From positions 1-40,877 of the forward strand of contig NZ_JAAIKD010000008.1 in the NCBI RefSeq assembly GCF_010820555.1: 40,877 nt of DNA, written 5' to 3'. Made by a program: the position numbers and the translations under genes. The first letter of the stretch is position 1, and each line of letters begins with the position of its first letter. Source of the DNA: Psychroflexus aurantiacus. GTDB lineage: Bacteria > Bacteroidota > Bacteroidia > Flavobacteriales > Flavobacteriaceae. The notes below the pieces were generated by a model. That model did not search any database and was not told where the DNA came from. It saw only the letters and a program-made list of their open reading frames with translations. Below are positions 7,382 through 14,425 of the stretch, piece by piece.

Positions 7382-8212
7382 GATTGAACAAGGAATAACC
7401 AATACAGGAACAATAGGCTTGAAACCTATTTTTTTAATGATAGGCTCTTTTACTATTGATTCTATGAGACTGTGCTTATAGTTAATCATCGCAAGCATAT
7501 TGATGTCTAGTTCTTCAATAAAATCATTTATTTCCTGAGTTTTTTTGGCATAATCTGGCATCCAATGAAAACTACATTCATAATTTTTAAGATAGCTTTT
7601 TAACATCTCAAGATTATATTCTTGTATTTGGGTTAGCTTATCTTCTTCGTTTATATGAAGAACTCTTATTTTAGAGTTGTAGAGTTCTGCCAAATGTTTT
7701 ATAGGTAATAGTTCTTCACCATAAAACCGATTAAAATCTGTTGGAAATGCAATCTGCGTTGGCTTAACAAAGTCAAATTCGTCAGGTACAATAAGTATAG
7801 GACAGTTTTTTATTTTTTTAATCATCCGAACCGTAATGCTTCCTAATAGAAAACCTTTTGCGCCAGTAGTACCTTTAGTTCCCATGACGATGATGTCGAT
7901 ATTGTATTTCTTCATAGCGGTATCGATAGCGCCTTGCAAACCTTCCGTACTTAAAATGATCTCAAATTCATGATTGGCATTAGCGTTAGAATTTTCTGCT
8001 ATAGACTTTAAATCACTTAATTCTTTTAGCGCATTATCAGAGATGACTTTTAATAGCTTGTTTGAAAAGTTGGACATCGTCGAGACGGTCATCTTGGTAG
8101 AATGAAGAAAAAAGAATTTACACTCTTTTTCTTTATAAAGCTGAAGTGCATAAACTGCCGCAGACCATGCATTGTCTGAAAAATCTGTGGGTAATAGTAT
8201 GTTTGTTTTCAT
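7379..8212 (-). CDS. Universal stress protein, two tandem UspA domains
   Basis: 277 residues. The start MKTNILLPTDFSDNAWSAAVYAL matches the family. The first domain has the ATP-binding loop MGTKGTTGAKGFLLGSITVRM near residues 118-138. The second domain is degenerate but keeps ELDINMLAMINYKHS, a stretch also seen in the copies at 8281 and 9146. It is cytoplasmic and likely binds ATP. The upstream control box is imperfect, so its expression may be weaker or depend on other factors. It is one of six UspA genes in this window, which implies several rounds of local duplication. Confidence 0.93.
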   Translation of the reverse strand: MKTNILLPTDFSDNAWSAAVYALQLYKEKECKFFFLHSTKMTVSTMSNFSNKLLKVISDNALKELSDLKSIAENSNANANHEFEIILSTEGLQGAIDTAMKKYNIDIIVMGTKGTTGAKGFLLGSITVRMIKKIKNCPILIVPDEFDFVKPTQIAFPTDFNRFYGEELLPIKHLAELYNSKIRVLHINEEDKLTQIQEYNLEMLKSYLKNYECSFHWMPDYAKKTQEINDFIEELDINMLAMINYKHSLIESIVKEPIIKKIGFKPIVPVLVIPCSI

Positions 8213-8231
8213 GGTTAAATCAAATAATTAT

Positions 8232-8274
8232 AATAGTTATATTTTATCAAATTTTGAGGGAATGATGTAAATCT
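8232..8274 (-). promoter_or_regulatory. Degenerate FNR-type box before UspA 8212
   Basis: TGATGTAAATCT at 8263-8274 matches the box at all but one position of the palindrome. A weak TAACTATT lies at the expected place (8239-8232, minus strand). The distance to the start codon is the usual 51 bp. Confidence 0.45.
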
Positions 8275-8280
8275 TATGAT

Positions 8281-9126
8281 TTATGTTTCTGTAGGAATAA
8301 CTAAAAAAGGCACGTTTAAATGAAACCCAATTTGATTAATGGTATTCTTGAAAAATATATTCTCAAAAAATGAATGTTTGTTGTTTATCATAGCCAAGAG
8401 GTTGATTTTATGCTTAATTTGAAACTCATTGATGGCATGGGTGATTTCCATCGTATGAATATCATGAAATAAATAAGCTGAGCCTTTAAACATGGATTCC
8501 AATTTGTCTTTATTCCGCTGTTGTTTTTCGTTAAGTTCATAGCCAGACGATACGTGCATGGTATTAAGCCTAGCATTATTTAATTTGACGATTTCCTTTA
8601 AGATTTTTAAAGAAGAGTGTTTATACAAAGCTTCTAAATCAGTTGGGAATAATATTTCATGAGGTGCTTCATAAGTAAAGTCAGATGGTATAGCTAAAAC
8701 AGGGCATTTAACATCTTTAAATATATGAACCGTATTTGAGCCAAACAGAACTTCTTTAGCACCTGTGGCACCTTTAGTTCCCATAACTATAAGATCAATC
8801 TCAAGTTGTTTTACAGAATCTCTAACACTAGAAAGCAAAGTGTCAAATTTTGCATGGGTTTGAAAATGGTGTTTCTCGTTTTTTGTAAACTCAGAATTAA
8901 TTCTTGAAACCACTTTGAATAGGTTTCTTCTTGATGTGTTTCGAACAGCATCAACTAAACCAAATTGCTCAGGATATTTGATAACGTAATCTAAACGGTA
9001 TATGGCAGGTGTATATGCATTTAATAAATGAAATGCACACTCTTCATCTTTAAATAATTCAAGTGCGTAAATGATAGCATTCCATGAGTTTTCTGAAAAA
9101 TCTGTGGGTAAAAGTATCTGTTTCAT
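8281..9126 (-). CDS. Universal stress protein, two tandem UspA domains
   Basis: 281 residues beginning MKQILLPTDFSENSWNAIIYALEL. The ATP loop MGTKGATGAKEVLFGSNTVHI is intact in the first domain (about residues 117-137). The second domain starts near residue 155 (ILFPTDLEALYKH) and keeps INLLAMINNKHSFFE. It follows the UspA gene at 9146-9994 after 19 bp, with no promoter box between, so the two are probably one transcript started at 10020-10062. Confidence 0.93.
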   Translation of the reverse strand: MKQILLPTDFSENSWNAIIYALELFKDEECAFHLLNAYTPAIYRLDYVIKYPEQFGLVDAVRNTSRRNLFKVVSRINSEFTKNEKHHFQTHAKFDTLLSSVRDSVKQLEIDLIVMGTKGATGAKEVLFGSNTVHIFKDVKCPVLAIPSDFTYEAPHEILFPTDLEALYKHSSLKILKEIVKLNNARLNTMHVSSGYELNEKQQRNKDKLESMFKGSAYLFHDIHTMEITHAINEFQIKHKINLLAMINNKHSFFENIFFKNTINQIGFHLNVPFLVIPTET

Positions 9127-9145
9127 GATGATTGATTTTTAAGCA

Positions 9146-9994
9146 TTAATAGCGTGCCATATTTTGCATTGCTAGTAATGGTATTTTTAAGTCCATACTT
9201 ACCTTATCAATATTTGATGGGAAAAGCATATCTTCTAAAAAAGAATGTTGGGTATTGACCATTGTAATCATGTCAATATTTTTTTCTTTAATATAAGTTT
9301 TGATGGTATCTGCTATTTTTTTGCTGTCCTCATGACAAAAGTTCACTTCATTATCACATAGTACATTAGCTAAAAAGTCCTTATTGTCTTCTTGTCTGAT
9401 GGATAGTTTTCGACTAGTAGATACGTGCAAAACATCTATACAACTTCTGTACGATTTGGCAAGAATTGATAACAGTTTTAGTTCGCGACGTTTGTAAGGC
9501 ATCATATAATCTGTTGGGAACAAAATACGTTTAGGTTGCGTATTGTTATAACCAGAAGGAATAGCTAAAACAGGGCATTTTACATATTTTAAAACCTGAA
9601 ATGTTTGACTGCCAAAGACAATATGGCGTTCATCTGATTTGCCTTCAGTTCCCATGACAATTAAATCTAAATTTTTGCCATCGGCAATAAGATTTGCTTC
9701 TTCTACAAGCGTATTGTAAGCTGAAATGGTATGATAAATAAATCTAGGATTTGGTCCTATTTTTTTTACTTCTCTTATCAGGTTTTCTAAATTGGTATTC
9801 GATTCATTTCTAATGCCCTCTAAAACATCATTAAATACTTCGCGAGAGGTCAAGTCATCGTGGTCGTAAAACTCATTCTGATAGGCGTGCATGAAGTAAA
9901 ACGTTGTTCTTTGATATTTAAAAAATTCTAGCGCATATGTGATGGCGTTCATAGAATTTTCTGAAAAATCTGTTGGAAGCAGAATGGATAGCAT
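9146..9994 (-). CDS. Universal stress protein, two tandem UspA domains
   Basis: 282 residues beginning MLSILLPTDFSENSMNAITYALEF. The first-domain loop is MGTEGKSDERHIVFGSQTFQV, so the second glycine of the usual GxxG spacing is partly replaced (S-D-E) and nucleotide affinity may differ from the paralogues. The second domain begins ILFPTDYMMPYKRREL and ends KIPLLAMQNM. It is first gene of a two-gene UspA operon under a strong FNR-type promoter. Confidence 0.92.
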   Translation of the reverse strand: MLSILLPTDFSENSMNAITYALEFFKYQRTTFYFMHAYQNEFYDHDDLTSREVFNDVLEGIRNESNTNLENLIREVKKIGPNPRFIYHTISAYNTLVEEANLIADGKNLDLIVMGTEGKSDERHIVFGSQTFQVLKYVKCPVLAIPSGYNNTQPKRILFPTDYMMPYKRRELKLLSILAKSYRSCIDVLHVSTSRKLSIRQEDNKDFLANVLCDNEVNFCHEDSKKIADTIKTYIKEKNIDMITMVNTQHSFLEDMLFPSNIDKVSMDLKIPLLAMQNMARY

Positions 9995-10019
9995 GATAAT
10001 TGTTTTTAGATTTCATTGA

Positions 10020-10062
10020 TAAAATTAAAGTGTAAAAAGTCTAAAAACTATGATATATATCA
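10020..10062 (-). promoter_or_regulatory. FNR-type box plus -7 element, promoter of the UspA pair
   Basis: The box TGATATATATCA is at 10051-10062, and TAATTTTA on the minus strand at 10027-10020 with the 23-bp spacer. The start codon at 9994 is 57 bp from the box. Confidence 0.85.
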
Positions 10063-10072
10063 GATGGTCATT

Positions 10073-11788
10073 TTAACAATCTTTGCTGTTATTTAGGCTA
10101 CATTTTTGAAGTATTTGATGGTCCTTACTACCATATCTATATATGGTGATGCCTTTTAATTTTAAATTCCAAGCACTCATATAAATATCTGAAACCTCTT
10201 CAATTGTTGCTGTCTCTGGAAGATTTATGGTTTTTGAAACTGCATTGTCGGTATAGTTTTGAAAAGCTTTTTGATGTTTTAAATGGTATTCCCAGGGTAT
10301 ATCCAAGCTGGTTTGAAAAATTGCTTTTATGGATTTTGGTATTGATGTTAAGTGTTGAATGCTTCCAGTGTTTATGACTTCACGTTCTATGACATCAGAC
10401 CATAGATTTAAAGCTTTCATTTTCTGAAGAAAAAGCGCATTGACTTCGGTTTGTGTTTTTCCACCTAATATGCCCACTCTGTTGTAAGCCAAAGCGAATA
10501 AAGGTTCAATTGAGTAGGATGTATTCGCTATTACTGAGATAGTACCCGTAGGTGCAATGCTATTGCAGGTTGCATTGCGTAGTTTTTGACGTGGATAATG
10601 TAAACTGTCTTTCCAATTAGTAAAAATATCACGCTCTATTGAAAGCTGTTCTGAAGCTTTATAGCTTTCTTTTTTAATAAACGACATGAGTTTTTCAGCT
10701 AATTGAATGGCTTCCTCAGATGCATAAGGTGTTTCTAATAAGATGAGTAATTCTGCCCAACCCATAACGCCTAATCCCATTTTTCGGTTTGCCATTGTTA
10801 TGGACTTTATCTGTGGTATTAAATAATGGTTTACCGTAATAATATTATCCAAAAATCTAACAGATAAATGGATGGTTTTAGCAAGCGTTTCCCAATCTAC
10901 TTTATAAACACCATCATGAGATTTTAATATTTTGGATAAGTTGATTGAGCCTAAATTGCAGCTTTCATAATCAAGAAGTGGTACTTCGCCACATGGATTA
11001 GTGCAGGATATTGTTCCCGCTTTTGGTGTTGGATTGCTGCTATTTATGGTGTCCAAAAAAATAAGCCCTGGATCGCCAGATGACCACGCCTCTTTTATAA
11101 TCAGTTCCCAAATGGCTTTAGCGCTAACGGTTTTTTTCACCTTTTTGGTTCTAGGATTTACGAGTTGCCAATTGAGATTGTGAATAACGGCATTCATAAA
11201 AGCATCAGTAATACCAATCGAAATATTAAAGTTCTCAATGGCTTTTTTGCTCGATTTAGACTGTATAAAGTCCATAATGTCAGGATGGTCAATATTGAGT
11301 ATTCCCATATTGGCACCACGACGTTTGCCGCCCTGCTTAACTTGTTCCGTGGCTGCATCATAAATTGTCATAAAAGCTAAAGGACCAGAAGACGTCCCGC
11401 TGGTAGAAGTTACTAAATCGTCTTTTGGTCTTAATTTTGAAAAATTGAAACCTGTGCCACCACCACTTTGGTGTATCAATGCTGCGTTTTTAAGTGTGGT
11501 GAAAATGCTATCTAAACTGTCTTCTATGGGCAATACAAAACAAGCGCTTAATTGACCATTTTTGCAACCTGCATTCATGAGTGTTGGTGAGTTGGGTAAG
11601 AACTTTAAGCTGCTTAAAAGCTCATAAAATTGTGCTTTGTGGAATGATTTTTTTTCTTCATTACTCGATACAAACTTTGCAACGCGCCTTAACAAAGCTT
11701 GAGGTGTTTCTATTAATCTACCTTTTTTATCTTTTAAAAGGTAACGTTCTTCTAAAATCTGAATGGCATTTTTGGAAAAAACACTCAT
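10073..11788 (-). CDS. nrdJ: Class II (adenosylcobalamin-dependent) ribonucleotide reductase
   Basis: 571 residues. It reduces ribonucleotides to deoxyribonucleotides with a B12-generated thiyl radical and needs no oxygen. Visible are LSACFVLP and ESCNLGSINLS (the redox cysteine pair equivalent to NrdA C225/C462), NPCGE (N437, radical C439, E441), and the substrate-binding GTISVIANTSYSIEPLFALAY. The C-terminus ends in a cysteine pair (C-x7-C, SLNNSKD between), likely the re-reducing cysteines. There is no N-terminal ATP cone, and the protein is shorter than many NrdJ. It sits 13 bp after the broken hpf gene under an FNR-type promoter, which fits DNA synthesis or repair at low oxygen. No cobalamin riboswitch is evident upstream. 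Confidence 0.93.
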   Translation of the reverse strand: MSVFSKNAIQILEERYLLKDKKGRLIETPQALLRRVAKFVSSNEEKKSFHKAQFYELLSSLKFLPNSPTLMNAGCKNGQLSACFVLPIEDSLDSIFTTLKNAALIHQSGGGTGFNFSKLRPKDDLVTSTSGTSSGPLAFMTIYDAATEQVKQGGKRRGANMGILNIDHPDIMDFIQSKSSKKAIENFNISIGITDAFMNAVIHNLNWQLVNPRTKKVKKTVSAKAIWELIIKEAWSSGDPGLIFLDTINSSNPTPKAGTISCTNPCGEVPLLDYESCNLGSINLSKILKSHDGVYKVDWETLAKTIHLSVRFLDNIITVNHYLIPQIKSITMANRKMGLGVMGWAELLILLETPYASEEAIQLAEKLMSFIKKESYKASEQLSIERDIFTNWKDSLHYPRQKLRNATCNSIAPTGTISVIANTSYSIEPLFALAYNRVGILGGKTQTEVNALFLQKMKALNLWSDVIEREVINTGSIQHLTSIPKSIKAIFQTSLDIPWEYHLKHQKAFQNYTDNAVSKTINLPETATIEEVSDIYMSAWNLKLKGITIYRYGSKDHQILQKCSLNNSKDC

Positions 11789-11801
11789 GATATTTTTGGC
11801 G

Positions 11802-12070
11802 TTATAAATAGGGTTTTAAAATCCCTTTTCTTTTTTTGAGCTGTTTTTCTAAATCACTAATGGTGTTTTTAACAGCCATTTCATAATTTTTTTCGTTAGA
11901 AGATGCAAATAGTCTTGGACCAAAAAGACTCAATTCACATTCACAAATTCTGCCGTTTCCTTTGGGATCATTTTCTTTCTTAAAAAATACTTCTGCGTTA
12001 ATAAGCATGTCGTATTGGCTTTAAGACTTTCGCTTGTTTGCATATTTACAAATTGGATATTTATTTTCAT
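11802..12070 (-). pseudogene. hpf: Broken ribosome hibernation factor (HPF/RaiA family) gene
   Basis: The true start is ATG at 12070: MKINIQFVNMQTSESLKA, typical of hibernation promoting factors. The family then has a helix of roughly 12 residues before YDMLINAEVFF. Here that helix is missing and the frame changes near 12015. The remaining frame gives YDMLINAEVFFKKENDPKG and on to ISDLEKQLKKRK, ending at 11802. A deletion with frameshift explains this. A short product from ATG at 12008 would lack the first strand and helix. HPF proteins silence ribosomes in dormancy, so its loss in a dormancy-type operon is notable. Confidence 0.82.
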
Positions 12071-12096
12071 ATTTAGATTCTTAACAGGTTCTGATA

Positions 12097-12139
12097 TAAA
12101 TCTATGGCATGAGCTCATATAATGAAATGATAAATATCA
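12097..12139 (-). promoter_or_regulatory. FNR-type box plus -7 element, promoter of hpf-nrdJ
   Basis: The box TGATAAATATCA is at 12128-12139 and TAGATTTA on the minus strand at 12104-12097. The predicted transcript start near 12091 lies 20 nt before the hpf ATG at 12070, which supports that start over the internal one. Confidence 0.85.
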
Positions 12140-12216
12140 TTCAGAAAACTAATTATTGGATTGTTGTGCGATCTATGCTTTTCGTAATCTTGAATTTTCA
12201 TTTGTATAAAACAAAA

Positions 12217-12348
12217 AACGGGAAGCGTGAACTTCCCGTTGCAGAAGCGATTAAATTGCTATAAAACCCATTTCGATTAGATAACACTTAAAACGCTTCA
12301 TGACCTCTTAATCATCTCTAATTGATAATCAAGCAGTTTACTTTAAAA
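12217..12348 (-). ncRNA. Structured RNA array, unit D (last)
   Basis: The final and shortest copy of the repeated unit. It has the conserved block (plus-strand ATAACACTTAAAACGC at 12281-12296) and ends in a 9-bp hairpin AACGGGAAG / CTTCCCGTT (12217-12240). On the minus strand this is followed by TTTTTTG, the best terminator of the four. About 45 bp are missing between block and hairpin compared with units B and C. A short reading frame of 16 codons starting in the block is not conserved in the other units. Confidence 0.6.
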
Positions 12349-12527
12349 GAAACGGGAAGCTTAAGCTTCCCGTTTCAACTGAAACATTCAATTTTATTAG
12401 TTAACCTTTTCTTATCGCTTGTTGTTAATCCTGATGGATTTCAATAAGCTTTTCAGTTAAAAAATAGCTTCAAACATTTCATAACGTTAATTTTCATTTC
12501 GCAACAAAAAAAAACGTGTAATTTATA
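12349..12527 (-). ncRNA. Structured RNA array, unit C
   Basis: A 179-bp unit. The conserved block is on the plus strand at 12461-12486 (AATAGCTTCAAACATTTC then ATAACG). It ends in a perfect 28-bp palindrome, stem GAAACGGGAAGCTT (12349-12376), followed on the minus strand by TTTT. Upstream it shares GTTGC-GAAATG with unit B. The only reading frame from the block is 9 codons, so it is probably not coding. Confidence 0.6.
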
Positions 12528-12706
12528 AAAGCAGGAAACCTAAGCTTCCTGCTTTCTGGAAAAGTTTAATATTATTGATTCTCTCACAGCACTTCCGATA
12601 GAATTTTTTATTGCTAAAAAAGACCGGAACCATAAGCCAAACAATAGCTTAAAACTATCCATAACAGATTTTACATTTTGCAACGATAAAACCTGTGTTT
12701 TGTTAA
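12528..12706 (-). ncRNA. Structured RNA array, unit B
   Basis: A 179-bp unit with the conserved block at 12641-12667 (plus strand ATAGCTTAAAACTATCC, then ATAACAG) and a terminal hairpin AAAGCAGGAA / TTCCTGCTTT at 12528-12555, followed by TATAAAT on the minus strand. A 39-codon frame starts at the block here, but its counterparts in C and D stop after 9 and 16 codons and unit A has no ATG, which argues against a protein. Confidence 0.6.
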
Positions 12707-12919
12707 GAAACAGGAAGCCGAAACTTCCTGTTTCCTGACTAGAGCTTAATGTCATTATCTGCTGGATTTCATTTTAAAACAACTTTATTTCAAAAGCTAT
12801 TTTTAAAGTCGATAACACCACATAATAGTTTTAAACCCTTTGTATGGTCTATAAAGTCTTACGATCTATAAACCTATATTTTTAAAGTTTTTTAGTAACT
12901 CAAAGAACGTTTTCTAATT
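12707..12919 (-). ncRNA. Structured RNA array, unit A (first, promoter-proximal)
   Basis: The first unit on the minus strand, starting near the predicted transcript start at about 12919. The conserved block is at 12825-12846 (plus strand ATAGTTTTAAACCC) and the hairpin GAAACAGGAAG / CTTCCTGTTTC at 12707-12734 has an 11-bp stem and a 6-nt loop. Hairpin centres of A, B and C are 179 bp apart, and the conserved blocks of all four units are 180-181 bp apart. Confidence 0.6.
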
Positions 12920-12925
12920 ATAGCA

Positions 12926-12968
12926 TAAAGATACACTAGCTTTAGGGTTTAAAATATGATATATATCA
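12926..12968 (-). promoter_or_regulatory. FNR-type box plus -7 element driving the RNA array
   Basis: The box TGATATATATCA is at 12957-12968. On the minus strand TATCTTTA lies at 12933-12926, exactly at the shared spacing. In the plus direction there is no -7 element and no gene, so the promoter points into the array. Confidence 0.8.
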
Positions 12969-12982
12969 GTTTTGGAAATTTT

Positions 12983-13017
12983 ATTAAAAAAACATCCAAC
13001 TAATAGTAGTTAGATGT
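12983..13017 (-). terminator. Terminator downstream of the 13100 gene
   Basis: An 11-bp stem with one mismatch, ACATCCAACTA / TAGTTAGATGT, loop ATAG, followed on the minus strand by TTTTTTTAAT. It separates the UspA-membrane protein operon from the RNA array. I see nothing else in the 13018-13099 stretch. Confidence 0.8.
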
Positions 13018-13099
13018 CTTTCTGATTAATAGCAAAAGAGTTTTAAATCCTCATAATTATCAAATCAAAGTAAAACGTTTCATTTTGTGTTATTTAAAT

Positions 13100-13486
13100 T
13101 TATACAGGCACAATCCCATAAACCTCATTCAGTAAAAAGATACCAACTAAAAATAATAAGGTATAAATGACTTGCACCATTTTAATGTTGATAATTTCTA
13201 ACCATTTAACTGTTTGCTCGGGAAACATGAATAAGGCTAATCCTAAAAATAGCGATGTCCAACCTATAAGTGTAATGATGATTTTGTAGCTAGGTTCCCA
13301 AATATTGTGGAATAGCGTATTGAGTAATCCGACGATAATAGCCATAAATGAAAAAATAATCAAAAATTTTTCATCCTTTAAGTCATTGAATATTTGTTTA
13401 ATACGTTTTGGATTGACACTTAATATAAAAAAGAAAATGATAAGATACCATCCCCAAAATTTTGCTAAGAATATTGAACTGTCCAT
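13100..13486 (-). CDS. Small integral membrane protein, 128 aa
   Basis: Four hydrophobic segments, at about residues 8-25, 42-60, 70-88 and 103-122, mark an inner-membrane protein. Short charged loops (NPKRIKQIFNDLKDEK and PEQTVKWLEIINIK) separate them. I do not recognise the family. It follows the UspA gene at 13499-14341 after 12 bp and ends before a clear terminator, so it is the second gene of a two-gene unit under the FNR-type promoter at 14361-14403. Confidence 0.78.
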   Translation of the reverse strand: MDSSIFLAKFWGWYLIIFFFILSVNPKRIKQIFNDLKDEKFLIIFSFMAIIVGLLNTLFHNIWEPSYKIIITLIGWTSLFLGLALFMFPEQTVKWLEIINIKMVQVIYTLLFLVGIFLLNEVYGIVPV

Positions 13487-13498
13487 AATAAAAGTGAT

Positions 13499-14341
13499 TT
13501 ATTCGTGCAACACCAAAAATGGTATATCTGTGTGATACGTTATTTTTTCAACCTTAGTGTGAAATAGGATATTTTGAAAATAATTTAGGTTTTTAGCGAC
13601 CATAACAATCATATCAATATCTCTGCTTTCTACAAAGCATTGTATGGCGTCCTTGACTTTTTTATTGGTAAGAAAATGGAAACTTGGACTAAACTCTTCA
13701 AAATAGTCATTGAGTAATTCCCTGTTGTTTTGTTGTTCAGGATTTAATGATGCGTCTTTGTTTTGAATATAAATAATTCTTAGGTTGCTCTTTACGTCTT
13801 TTAAAATATCAGTCAAGGGTTGCAGTATATTGATATCATATGAAAGGTTAAAATCTGACGGAAATGCAATTTCCTTCAACGCATTGTACTTTGCATATTC
13901 TGGTACAACCAATGTGGTGCATTTTACTTTAGTGATAACATCACCAGTATTACTACCTACAATATATTCCTTAAGGCCTGATGCGCCTTTTGTACCCATA
14001 ACAATCATGTCTATTTTCTTTTCTTCAACATGTTTTCTTATAGATTCTAAAAAGAAATAGTTATCAGTGAGGGTGTAAAAGCGGTGTTTTTTATTAGGTC
14101 TATGATTCTCGCTAATTTCCTTTAGCAGTTGTCTTAATTTATTTCTTGAAGGTTTTGTGTAATTCTCTTCGATAACCTCTGCTGTTGGCATATAACTTTC
14201 TAAACCAGCAACCATGCCTTCAATTCTGTTAACATGAAGCAGGTAAAAATTACATTCCGAAGATTCAAAAAAATCGATGGCATAAGAAATGGCATTCCAT
14301 GCGTTTTCAGAAAAGTCCGTAGGTAATAAAATATTCATCAT
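13499..14341 (-). CDS. Universal stress protein, two tandem UspA domains
   Basis: 280 residues from MMNILLPTDFSENAWNAISYAIDF. The ATP loop is MGTKGASGLKEYIVGSNTGDV, and the second domain runs from about residue 152 (EIAFPSDFNLSYD) to IPFLVLHE. It contains the stretch FVESRDIDMIVMV, close to FIESRDSDMVAFI in the UspA pseudogene, so these two copies may be nearest relatives. It heads a two-gene operon with the small membrane protein. Confidence 0.93.
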   Translation of the reverse strand: MMNILLPTDFSENAWNAISYAIDFFESSECNFYLLHVNRIEGMVAGLESYMPTAEVIEENYTKPSRNKLRQLLKEISENHRPNKKHRFYTLTDNYFFLESIRKHVEEKKIDMIVMGTKGASGLKEYIVGSNTGDVITKVKCTTLVVPEYAKYNALKEIAFPSDFNLSYDINILQPLTDILKDVKSNLRIIYIQNKDASLNPEQQNNRELLNDYFEEFSPSFHFLTNKKVKDAIQCFVESRDIDMIVMVAKNLNYFQNILFHTKVEKITYHTDIPFLVLHE

Positions 14342-14360
14342 TTAAATTTCTTAGTATAAA

Positions 14361-14403
14361 CAAATCTAAAATGATGCTAACTTTTAAAATATGATATTGG
14401 TCA
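14361..14403 (-). promoter_or_regulatory. FNR-type box plus -7 element, promoter of UspA 14341
   Basis: Read on the minus strand, TGACCAATATCA (14403-14392) is the box with one half-site changed (TGA-N6-TCA is kept). TAGATTTG, a full match to the Bacteroidota -7 consensus, follows at 14368-14361 after 23 bp. Confidence 0.82.
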
Positions 14404-14425
14404 TATTAGTTAAATAAGTGAAATA

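Noticed and set aside
11930-12118. 62-codon frame overlapping the hpf region
   Set aside because: Only its part from 12070 is hpf; the upstream codons lie before the predicted transcript start and the last part is the wrong frame after the deletion.
12540-12755. Open frame of 71 codons inside RNA units A and B on the minus strand
   Set aside because: It crosses a terminal hairpin and is not kept in the other repeat units (9, 16 and no codons), so it is not a protein gene.
12201-12780. CRISPR array
   Set aside because: The four repeats are hairpins spaced by 134-179 bp with related, not unique, sequences between them; no cas genes.
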